Below, in pieces: positions 45,846-57,800 of a DNA stretch of 64,000 bases. The stretch covers positions 50,011,569 to 50,075,568 of the forward strand of contig NC_074716.1 in NCBI RefSeq assembly GCF_947242115.1, in the 5' to 3' direction. The notes below the pieces were generated by a model. The model did no database searches. It was not told where the DNA came from and saw only the letters and a program-made list of their open reading frames with translations. The position numbers and the translations under genes were made by a program. This DNA comes from Biomphalaria glabrata (taxonomy: Eukaryota > Mollusca > Gastropoda > Planorbidae). The stretch's first letter is position 1. Each line of letters opens with the position of its first letter.

Positions 45846-48800
45846 CTTTATTATCCGTAAGGAAATTTGTCTTACAATTTGTGCATTACACCAAACAAAA
45901 AACATTATAACTATAAGAAACCAAAGTGTACATTCACACCAGACTCACTCATAATTTACATGTGACAAAGTTTATACCAGATTGTTCTTATTTAATGATT
46001 TGATTGCCAGGGGAACAAAAGAGTGTTTGTGTCTGTTTGTCTTTGCTATCGGTGTCTTGTATCTCTTTTGTGATGGTAAAATCACAAAGTCCTGACACAA
46101 AGGGTGATTCTTTATTTCGAGGATCTTGTTAGCTTTTTTATAGATGTTTGTCTCAAACAACTGCCCAAATGGGGTTTGTTTTTTGCCAATGATTTTACCA
46201 GCAGCATTTAGGATTCTATTAAGTTTATTTTTATTTTTAATGCTCAGATTGCCATACCAGGCAGTGATATTGAAACTTAAAATATTGCAGATGTGAGCGT
46301 GATAAAACATAGCCAAGGCCTTTTCGCTAACATTAAACGAGGACAGTTTTCTTAGTAGTCGTAATCTTTGCTGCCCTTTTTTGCTGATATAATCAGTATT
46401 TGCAGTAAAATGATGGGCGTCCATTCATAGCTGTCCTCAAAATCATTATGTCAGGTTTGATAATGATAACTGTACGCGTGCAGACAGTGGGTTCTATATC
46501 TTTATAAGAAATATGGGCCTTATGTTGCTTTTTTATCGCTTAAGTGTGTTGGCCCATATAGGATGAAGCCTATTAGTAGCACTGTCTACGGACCTAGGCT
46601 ATTAGATTATTCGGAAAATGTGTTAGATTACATTAGTATTAGACTGAAGTGTAGAGTCTGTAAAAGATTTTTTTTTTAACATGACGCTCAGCGGGCCCCT
46701 TTTATAAGTGAATATAATAAAACCTTTAACAATTTAATAATGCAATTGTGACATTTATGCGGTCCTTTTGGTGGACCTACCGGCTCTTTTGGGTACTAGA
46801 CCATAGAGATTTGCCCGAATGTCCTTATAGCCAGTCCGCCCCTGATGCATACACTGGAAGGAGCACGAAGATTTTAATAATTTCCGGAGATTTCGAGGAC
46901 TTTTCCTATATTTTGCAATTTCAGGAGATTTCCAGTAGCTCCTGGTAAATCAGAAGGCCACGGGAAATCTGTTATAAGTTGTACAAGGGTTTAATTTTTA
47001 TAATTTATTATAAACCTGGAATTTCCGCGGGTCCCATGAAAAGAAGTTCCACTGCCGTCGCATAGGTTGCAGTGGCCTAGGGTCCTGCCCTGCAAAATAG
47101 CGGCGTATGCTCATCGTGGGTCAACTAGTAGTTCATAATAAATTATGGTTTATAGGAAACTCGGGTGTTTATATCCTCTAGAGTTTTCATTAATCATTAA
47201 AAAAAAACTTTATGATATCTTTTTTAAGAAGAGTTAAATTGTGTTAAAATATTGGTCTACAGGTTTGATTTTAAAGAAGACAAAGAAGACGCTAGTTCCA
47301 AAAATCGTCTTTAAAAAGAATAATTCAATGAATATAAATGTATGAATTTGAATTTCCTACATGCATGAAAATCTCAAATAAAGAATGAAAACAGTTATTC
47401 TTATCTTATCTTCTTATTCTATTCAACATTGTCTTTGATACTGATTGGGGCTGCATTTTATGTCCAGAAACGAAGGTGTTCGGCGTGACACGGTGTTAGT
47501 TTTCGAATAGCAATTTTAAGTAGGAGTCAGCCTCATCGTGTGTAGAAAACAAAATCATTGTGTAACATTGGGTCTTCGTCTTGACTTAATCCTGTGCACT
47601 CCCAGGGGGAGCATAGGACCGCAACCACGCCTCTCCACCGAACTTGGTTCTGAGCAGCTTTCTTCATCTGCTCCCATGTCATTCCAGTACCCTCAGCTTC
47701 ACAGATGACTGACCTCTTCCAGGTTTGCTTGGGTCTGCCCACATTCCTCTTTCCTTGTGGGCTCCAGTCAAGTGCCTGCCTTGCAACATTGGTAGCTGGT
47801 TTTCACAGGGTGTCACCTATCCAGCTCCATTTTCGTTTTGTGATGTCTTGGGCTAAGGGCTTTTGTCTAGTTCTCTCCCACAAATTGACAGTAGTTATCC
47901 TTTCTGGCCACCTAATTCCTAATATCCGGCGTAGGCATCTGTTAACAAAGGTCTGGAGCTTTTCCATATTTGTTTTAGTGACTCTTGTGTCTTCGTGCAA
48001 ATACAAATCTCAGCCACACCATTGCAAGGATCTTTGTGGTTGCCCTAAGAATGGAGTCTAAGATTCTTTGAAATTAAGGTCCGACATATTGTGCCTTTCA
48101 TCGATGTGTCTGAACCATAGCTCTGCATTGGCAGACATTCAAACAGACGTAGATTGGTTTCATCCATCGGGGGGGAACTTATATCCTTTCTCTGTACATC
48201 TGGGGAACTTATATCCTTTCTCTGTACATCTGGGGAACTTATATCCTTTCTCTGTACATCTGGGGAACTTATATCCTTTCTCTGTACATCTGGAGAACTT
48301 ATATCCTTTCTCTGTACATCTGGGGAACTTATATCCTTTCTCTGTACATCTGGGGAACTTATATCCTTTCTCTGTACATCTGGGGAACTTATATCCTTTC
48401 TCTGTACATCTGGGGAACTTATATCCTTTCTCTGTACATCTGGGGAACTTATATCCTTTCTCTGTACATCTGGGGAACTTATATCCTTTCTCTGTACATC
48501 TGGGGAACTTATATCCTTTCTCTGTACATCTGGGGAACTTATATCCTTTCTCTGTACATCTGGGGAACTTATATCCTTTCTCTGTACATCTGGGGAACTT
48601 ATATCCTTTCTCTGTACATCTGGGGAACTTATAACCTTTCTCTGTACATCTGGGAACTTATATCCTTTCTCTGTACATCGGGTGAATATTATATATCCTT
48701 TCTCTGTACATCGGGGAAACTTATATCCTTTCTCTGTACATCTGGAAACTTTAACTTATTCTTTCTCTTTGCATCGGGAAACTTTAACATTTTCTTTCTC

Positions 48801-51800
48801 TGTACATTGGGAAACTTTAACATATTCTTTCTCTGTACATAATAATAATAATCTTTACTGTCCGTAAGAAAATTTGTCTGACAATTTGTGCATTACACCA
48901 AACAAAACATTGTAACTATAAAAAAACAAAATTTACATTCACATATGACTCACTCATAATTTACATGTGACAAAGTTTATACCAGATTGTTCTTATTTAA
49001 TGATTCGATTGCCACGGGAACAAAAGAGTGTCTGTGTCTGTTTGCGTTTGCTATCTGTGTCTTGTATCTCTTTTGTGATGGTAAAATCACAATATTCTTT
49101 CTCTGTACATTGGGTCAAGTTTAACATATCCTTTCTCTGTACCACGTCAGTCTAGCGGGTTTTCGTCCTGAAACAGACCTTTTGGAACCGTGTGGGGATA
49201 ATGACTGGCTTGTTAGGGCTCTTCTGTCTTTTTTTGTTTTCCTATTGGCCTAATCGTCTTCCCAAACAATCGTTTCCACCCAGGCGCTGAGAACGTTGCT
49301 CCGGTCGCCAACAGATGGATCAAAAGTAGCCTCGTTTCTATTTCTTTCTGCATATGAAAGTTTAGGCAACCGAAAATGAATATAGATTGCATAGCGGAGG
49401 GTTTGAGTGGCGTTTTTTTTTTTAAATCGAATTTTGTAAATCTATATTCTAAAATATTCCAACAACAAAAATACATTTGTCATGATTGCTTAAATACGAC
49501 TGTCGAAAAAAAACAACAAAAAAACAACAACATGAAAACCAATTTAGTATTTCGAAATTTTGAGTGTAATAAAAGGGAAGTAATAAATAAGTGTCACATG
49601 CAAGACATTAAAGAAAGTTGCTTCCCTTGGATAAATAATACTACATCACCACAAACTGGAACCATACTATTATTATATATTATAATATATCGATTTAAAA
49701 TATTCATGAGATACAAAAGTTGAACCGTCTCTATGGGTAACGCTATAACCAGGTGTTAAGTGGCCTGTGAACTGACCGACTATCGGAACTTCTGCTGTTG
49801 CGACCCGAGACTTTTATTATTACAAGAAGCCTGCCTGGCTCACGATGGTTCCCAGTTCGAAACCCACCCGCTTGGTTAGGACGTAATTAAAGACTGGTAA
49901 AATTCAATGAAAGGAAACGAAACGAAAAAAAAAACGACGTTGTCAAAACTATACCAGGAAAATAGTTTGTACAATGCATAGACATGTATATATATAGACT
50001 GGACGATAAAGAACAAATTATTATCGGAAATATTTGGGAAAAGATAAGTTTGTAGATCCACATCACAAACCTATATATATTTGCCTATGTCTATGATTGT
50101 AAAACAAAGACAAAATATTGGGAATATGGCAGTTTTGCACTTTTCAAAACTAAAGATCAAAGGTATATATTGGCTGAAATGTTAGTCCTAGAATTTATAG
50201 CTCAATCGCCGCCATTTTTTTTTCACATAGATATAGTACATAAAACATATTGACTCCCCCCAAATAAAAATAACTTCCTACTTCCAGTCTATATTTATTT
50301 ATGTCTATGGTACAATGTTAATGAATTAAAGCGGAACCGGAAATGCCCTTCTACACTTTTGATATTGTTACGTATTTCTGAATCTTCTGGCTAAATGTAC
50401 TAGTAGACACACAAATAAAAAACACTGCAAAGAACTTGACGACTAAACTTTCAGTTTCATATAACTTTAATGACTATTAACTCTAACATTACTGTAACAT
50501 GTAGCGTAGAAGACTGTACAATATCTGTCAGTTTACATTTAGCTATACTTCGTTGCACTGCATCTCTTCACTTCGTTGCAATTCCTCTCTTCTCAACTTG
50601 CATCGAGCCGTATTCCACAGAACAGACCAACGACACACTTCCCAGTGTCGCTCCAGGTCTCCCAAAGCTGAACCAAGTCGTACTCAAGTCTACCGAATCA
50701 GAGCCGCACACGTCTTACATCGACTGTATCGACTGTAACGGCTCAAGTCCACTGTAGTTCGCTGTATAGACTTTAACGACAGTAGTCCACTCCAGTTAAC
50801 TCTACCCTAGTTAACTTGCACCGAGTCGTACACATTTCTCTTCCACAGAGCCGCACACGTCTTACATAGTCTGTATCGACTGTAACGGCTCACTCACGAC
50901 TCCATACGACTCCATACGACTGACTTTCACATTAACTTTCTGGCTTATATAGAGTCCCTACTCGCTTCTCCAAATTTGCACAAACACTCCTAGTATCCTC
51001 TGGAATAACATGTCAGGAAACGTCCCATCCTGTCTTTATTTATACACGTAGATTCCAGAAAACACTCGCTGCAGTGTCATCAAGTCGGGGTCACACGTAG
51101 TGACCTTTATCTGTCACTGTTCATTAGTAACTGTCCCCCTACTTAGATCTGTTCGTCCCCTGGAACAACACGTGTGGACACGTCACATCCTGTCTTTGTT
51201 TGTACATGTAGATTCCAGGGAACACTAGCTGCTGTGTCATCTCGCCGGGGTCATACGTTGACCTCTACCTATCACTGTTCATTTGTAACACTATGAACCA
51301 CAACGATACAAGCTGGGTCTAAGTCAGTCTCTCATAGAGTTCGGAGACCATGCTTCATTACTAAAGTCTCGGATGACTATAAGTTTCAACTATTATTATT
51401 ATAGTTTTTATATAGCGCTACTTTCATGCTTATAGCATGCTTAGAGCGCTTTTGGTCCAATCTCATTTGTGGACCAGTGGGGCGGGGGGGAGGGGGTATC
51501 TAGGAGCTGCCTTTAGGCGCTCAGTAAACACAACTCTGCCCGAGTCAGGTGTCGACATTACACACTGACCCATATACAGTCCTAAGTTCTTATAGATTTA
51601 CTGTACATAAAGTGACAGTGTTCAGGTTAGTGGATGTCAGAGAGAGAGGCTTAACAAGAAGTCTGGACAATAAGAGAAAGGCCCACTGGGACTTTGAGGG
51701 CATTGGGATTAATTTTTAAAAAATCTATATACAACTTCTACATTTATCTGGACAGAACTGCATTATGGCTGAGAGGGACAATTTAAGATACACTTTCAAA

Positions 51801-54800
51801 TTATGGTGATCAAGTATACAGTTTAAAAAATTCACTCAAAAATGAAACATCGACCAAAACAACAACAACAACAAAACAACAACAACAACAACAAAACACA
51901 TTAAAAAAACTTACTTGCAATTCTTCCTATTAATAAACACAGGTTCAATGGAGTATCCATAGCCAGCGCCTCCAGTCAGGAGCGTCGCTAATAGGAGGGA
52001 AACATGCACACCAACCTTAAAAAAAAAAAAAGAAATGATTTAATTATTTGTTTGAATAATAAAGTTTGGAGAAACAGATTAAAAACAAATTAATTTGGAT
52101 ATATCTGAGGATGGATATGTATGGATGGATATGTATGGATGGATATGTATGGATGGATATGTATGGATGTGATGTTTCTCCCCTCTCCCCCTTAACTAAA
52201 GGGCACAAATGGGGGCCAGCCTTAGGCTTAGGCAAACTAGGGCATACGATTGGTGGGATCTCGCACAGGTCTCAAAACCATTTTTTAAAGATCTTATTGT
52301 TGGAGTACACTAGCCTGACTTGGTTTTATATAATAATCGTAGTTTTATTTTTTCGCTGTTTATTATTATTATTTTTTAAAATATTTCATTCGGGGGCCAC
52401 TAAATTTTCTTCTCTTGGGGCCTCTAATTATCTAAGACCGGCCCTGTCTCAATACTAGACAGGCCTTCATGTAGAAATGTCTTCTTCCATGCTTCTTGTT
52501 TGCTTGTGTTTTACAACAGTATTGTCCTGTAGCTGTGTATCACGTGACTAAAAGAGACCAATCATTGAAACACATTTATAGTGAGAAGACAAGCATTTGT
52601 ACTTCCCTACTTCATAGTGCGTTTATCATCAGAGGTTCATAGTGGGATTATCATCAGAGGTTCATAGTGTGCTTATCATCAGAGGTTCATAGTGTGCTTA
52701 TCATCAGAGGTTCATAGTGTGCTTATCATCAGAGGTTCATAGTGGGCTTATCATCAGAGGTTCATAGTGTGCTTATCATCAGAGGTTCATAGTGTGTTTA
52801 TCATCAAGGGTTCATAGTGTGTTTATCATCAGAGGTTCATAATGTGTTTATCATCAGAGGTTCATAATGTGTTTATCATCAGAGGTTCATAGTGTGCTTA
52901 TCATCAGAGGTTCATAATGTGTTTATCATCAGAGGTTCATAGTGCGTTTATCATCAGAGGTTCATAGTGTGCTTATCACCAGAGGTTCATAGTGTGCTTA
53001 TCATCAGAGGTTCATAGTGGGCGTATCATCAGAGGTTCATAGTGTGCTTATCATCAGAGGTTCATAGTGTGCTTATCATCAGAGGTTCATAGTGCATTTA
53101 TCATCAGAGGTTCATAGTGTGCTTATCATCAGAGGTTCATAGTGTGCTTATCATCAGAGGTTCATAGTGGGCTTATCATCAGAGGTTCATAGTGTGCTTA
53201 TCATCAGAGGTTCATAGTGTGTTTATCATCAAGGGTTCATAGTGTGTTTATCATCAGAGGTTCATAATGTGTTTATCATCAGAGGTTCATAATGTGTTTA
53301 TCATCAGAGGTTCATAGTGTGCTTATCATCAGAGGTTCATAATGTGTTTATCATCAGAGGTTCATAGTGCGTTTATCATCAGAGGTTCATAGTGTGCTTA
53401 TCACCAGAGGTTCATAGTGTGCTTATCATCAGAGGTTCATAGTGGGCGTATCATCAGAGGTTCATAGTGTGCTTATCATCAGAGGTTCATAGTGTGCTTA
53501 TCATCAGAGGTTCATAGTGCGTTTATCATCAGAGGTTCATAGTGTGCTTATCATCAGAGGTTCATAGTGGGCTTATCATCAGAGGTTCATAGTGTGCTTA
53601 TCATCAGAGGTTCATAGTGGGCTTATCATCAGAGGTTCATAGTGTGTTTATCATCAAGGGTTCATAGTGTGTTTATCATCAGAGGTTCATAATGTGTTTA
53701 TCATCAGAGGTTCATAATGTGTTTATCATCAGAGGTTCATAATGTGTTTATCATCAGAGGTTTATAATGTGTTTATCATCAGAGGTTCAGGACTCTTCTT
53801 TATCCTGCCCTCCATTGGGCTTTTTTTTTTCTTCTTTCGACTGTTGGTATCAATATTGAAGAGTCTCGTGACAAGCTGATGTATACCAGAGTAGACAAAC
53901 TGCAGTTCTTTTGCCCTGTTATTAGATAACCATACAATATGGAGAGTAGTATGTGGAAGTCAGCCCTGTAGTCAACGCTCCTTATGATTGTAGCATCACT
54001 GTTTAACAGTTTAAAAAAATACTTAATTTACATTCGCCTCCATTTAGAGGGGAAACACCAATTAAGTGACGTTAGTACTTCCACGACCACCATTCCCACA
54101 CCATTCAATCTTATTAACAGTGGCGTAGCTATGAGTTTGCCATTATTTAAGGGCCAGATGGACTTGACCTCTTTGGGGGCCCCTGCATTTTGCGTTAATA
54201 TTTAATATTCAATGTAAAAAAAAACTCATTAAGGGGGCCCACCTCAAATGGGGGCCCGGGGGATTTTCAAATCGTCCCCCTCCCTTCCCCCACCCCAGTT
54301 ACGCCTCTGCTTACTAACGAACAAGGGAGTTCACAGAAACACATCTGAATGTCATATAGACGTCATTAGATGAACAGACTCAAGACCATCGATCCGTCGA
54401 AAAGTCGCCCAACTCTTCTGCCAGCGGAAACAATAGACTATCTAGTGTAGTATTAGTTCTCTCCCCCTTCTGTTATCTTTATAGCCTTCGTTACACGGGG
54501 GCAGTGTCTTCTGTTATCTTCATAGCTCATCATACATTTATTACTCCCCCCCCCTAGTTATCTTCCATGCTGGTGGAGACGAGTTGCCGCTCTTGGTTGA
54601 CCTAAATTTCAGAATATATGTTGGTTCTGTTTCCTGGACACATAATGTTTTGACTGCTTGCACTTCCGGTTACTTTAATTGGGCCCACTAACAAGCCGCG
54701 GCGTGCCCGCGGAGAATAACAGTGGAGGGACGGGAAGTTAAAAAAAAAAGAGGAAGAAAGAGGAACTAAAGAGAGTGTAAGATAGTAGGAACAATAGGAA

Positions 54801-57800
54801 CTGTAAAGATAAAAAAAGAACACGTCAAATATCATGCAGAAAAGTCTTACCATTTTTTTCACCTACTTTATAAATTACTAAGTGATTCGAAGAAAACCAT
54901 TTTTCTATCCTAAATTACACTACATATGTATTATTTAATTATTTGGTTATATTATTATTATTATTATGATATAGATACTATATGATTATTATTTTCATTA
55001 TATATTTACATTATAATTTTTATCATGTCTGTTATTATTGTTATTATGTGAGAAACAAACGAGTAGTCATTCTCTGGCGCTGCCAGGGTCAAGTTTCGTT
55101 AAAGAGAAACAAAATTCATTGTAGTCACTTTGTTAGGTTACACTGAGGAATTTTTCTGGTCATGTGGCAGGTCTGCAGTAGTACCTGCCCTCTGACAGGC
55201 AACGAGAATCTTCTTAGGAATGTTAAGGGCCTCGAAGTTATCTGTGAGGTCAGTTCTCATTATACCCTCGGTTGATATAACAATGGGGTATAATTGTTAT
55301 TTTAGACCAATTTAATAACTGCTTAATCACCAAGCCTACGTTCCCATATTTTCTTTGTTTTTCCAGCTCAGTTTTCCTTAAATTAACGGGATAGGGCCTA
55401 ATGTTACGACGATGTCAAAAATTGTAGCGTTTTTTTTTTTGTTTTTTTTGTTGTTGATAAACATCAGATCAGGACGAAGAAAATCCAGTTTTGTCTCTCT
55501 AAATGGTCCTAGCCCAGTATAACACGAAATCGATTGATTCGAGGACCTCTTGTGACTAGTATCCGTATGAAGGAGGAGTATCCTTATTAATCAAAGTATG
55601 TGTCGATGCCAGGTGTTGGTGCACTTATTTTGCAGCTTGGTTATGACAACCTAGGTAGGCAGATTATTATTATTATAATTTATTATTTTGTGATGGTAAG
55701 ATTGTCTGTTCAGACACCACTGATGACTATTTTAGTTTACTGTTATTCCTGATCCATCTAAGTTATATATCATAGCTTTGAGAATCCACACAAAAAATCT
55801 CTTCATTGCTCTGAAGATTTTAGAAATTCAATTTGGTTTTCAATTTGCTTCACTTTTAACCAGTGACTCTCAAACTTTTACTAGCGATACCCCCCCCCCC
55901 ACCACCACCACAAAAAAAAAAATACGTTAGCGGCCTCCACCTTTTTTAGCCGGCAAAATGATCTGGGCCAGCACAACGACCAACCGCCTTTACTTTCCCC
56001 AACTAATGCCAGGTAGCTACCCATTAAAGTTGGACGAAAGGAAAGATTTGACAGTTTATGTATATCTTTGGTAAACATAAAAACACACTAAGTGGCCACA
56101 CTGAAAACTCTGGTTTGACCGTTATAATTTTTTCAGAACTGTTTAATCATCTTATTATTAACGTCTTTTTTTATAAATGAATTATTCCGAAGGACTTTAC
56201 AGTTTGTCTTGTGACACAGTAAGACACGCGGCTTTATCGGGAATTCCCGCACTTGACTCAATTGTTTATTGTATTGAATAATGGTGGCAGTGTTTCCCAA
56301 ACTGTATTCACGCGGAACCCCAGTGTTTCGCAAGGCCTGAATAGGGTTTCGCGAATTACTGGAATAATTAACTAATAGGCCACCACGTGAGTTAATCTCT
56401 CAATAAAATAAGAAAAGTCTTCCGCTAAATACTCAGAATGTGCGAAGTGTTCCGTTACGAAAAAAAAAAAGTTTGGGAACCACTGGAATAAGGAGTTGAA
56501 ATAAACAGACGTTCATGCACATTTTTGTACTGTAGACTTGAAGGTTTGGTTCAGTGTCTAAGTTAAAGCTAATGTATAACATCTACGTTCAGTGATGCAA
56601 TATCGACATCAGCTAAGCAATAAGTAACTATTTATTTTTAGCGTCATAAAGTAAGAATTTACGTAAAAAAACAACTTTTATGTTACTTGTTTATTCCGCG
56701 AAAATTCACTTCTGTTTGTAATAAGTAGATAGATAGGGCATTATCTTCGAAGATTAAAGAAGTGTACAGTATTTTAAAGTGGCTACGGTAAACTTACAGT
56801 AGCCTACAAGACGTGAAGACTAGACCTATCGATTTCAGCAAATTAGTTTCGTTTAACTGATTCCATTTTTTTGATGCTTAAATGTGTTAATAATTAACTC
56901 GACGTTATTTCTTTCTTTTAACGATCTACTTCTTATGGGTACATAAATGTCATAGTAGGCCTCAACATTGATCTGCGACGTCTAAGCCTTTTGAGCCTAA
57001 GGATCTTGTGATATGGCCATAAAGTTTAAGTTTTCATTTTGTTTTTTTACAGTGGTCAGCAGATTATTATCGTGGGGCTCTATTGCTCATCCTGTTTTGG
57101 ATTTCCTCATTTACGTTTGCGGTCTTTGTAGGTGAAGCCTAAGGATCCTTCGTTAGTATTTCGACTCCATGGCTAGGATTCTCCTCTCTATATGTGCAGC
57201 TAGATTCGGAAGCATACAAAAATGACGCCATCACCAAGGAGCGCACCAGACTGACTTCAATGCCGAGGTCAATCCTTTGTCTTTCTAGAGCGACCCTTTT
57301 TACCATCCCCACCCTGCGGTGACCACCATCCACACAGCAATAGAAGAATAGACAAAAACAATCCATATTTTCGATGGTCTTAGGCGACCCCTGGCAAATC
57401 GTCAATCGACCCCTAAGGGGGTCGCGACTCACAAGTTGAGAACCCCTGTTCCAGAGAGTCTTTAGATTCACAAGTGCTGCCGTGGACTGGGAGAGTCTTG
57501 CCAGTCGTTCAGGTTTGGTTTCTTCCAGTCTGAAATGTTAGCTTCTAGGTATTTACAACTTCTACAACATGACAGTTCAATGCCTCCAATAGGGGTGTCC
57601 ATTTTAAAGCTTTTGGTAGCTATTGGTCATATAAACCGTATGAAAAGAAAAAAAAACTTAATGGACCTCATTCACCAATCGTAAACAAACAACATTTAGC
57701 CACGTGATTCTATATCTCTTCTATACAAATTATGTAATCCATAGTGGCTGTCACGTGATACGTATTTTTTTTTGTTTTATCAGTATTATGACGTGGCTAA

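Noticed and set aside
45972-46424. 150-codon open frame as a host gene
   Set aside because: It is the C-terminus of a LINE reverse transcriptase (KKGQQRL, AWYGNLS) followed by the LINE 3' end.
48068-48867. 188- and 237-codon open frames as a repeat protein gene
   Set aside because: They are translations of a 30-bp array without stops; two frames are equally open, there is no unique N-terminal domain, and the array is intronic and interrupted by a LINE.
50470-50757. 95-codon plus frame
   Set aside because: Falls inside an LTR on the antisense side; no domain.
52616-53790. CRISPR-like array
   Set aside because: Units are contiguous 25-mers with no unique spacers, in a eukaryotic intron.
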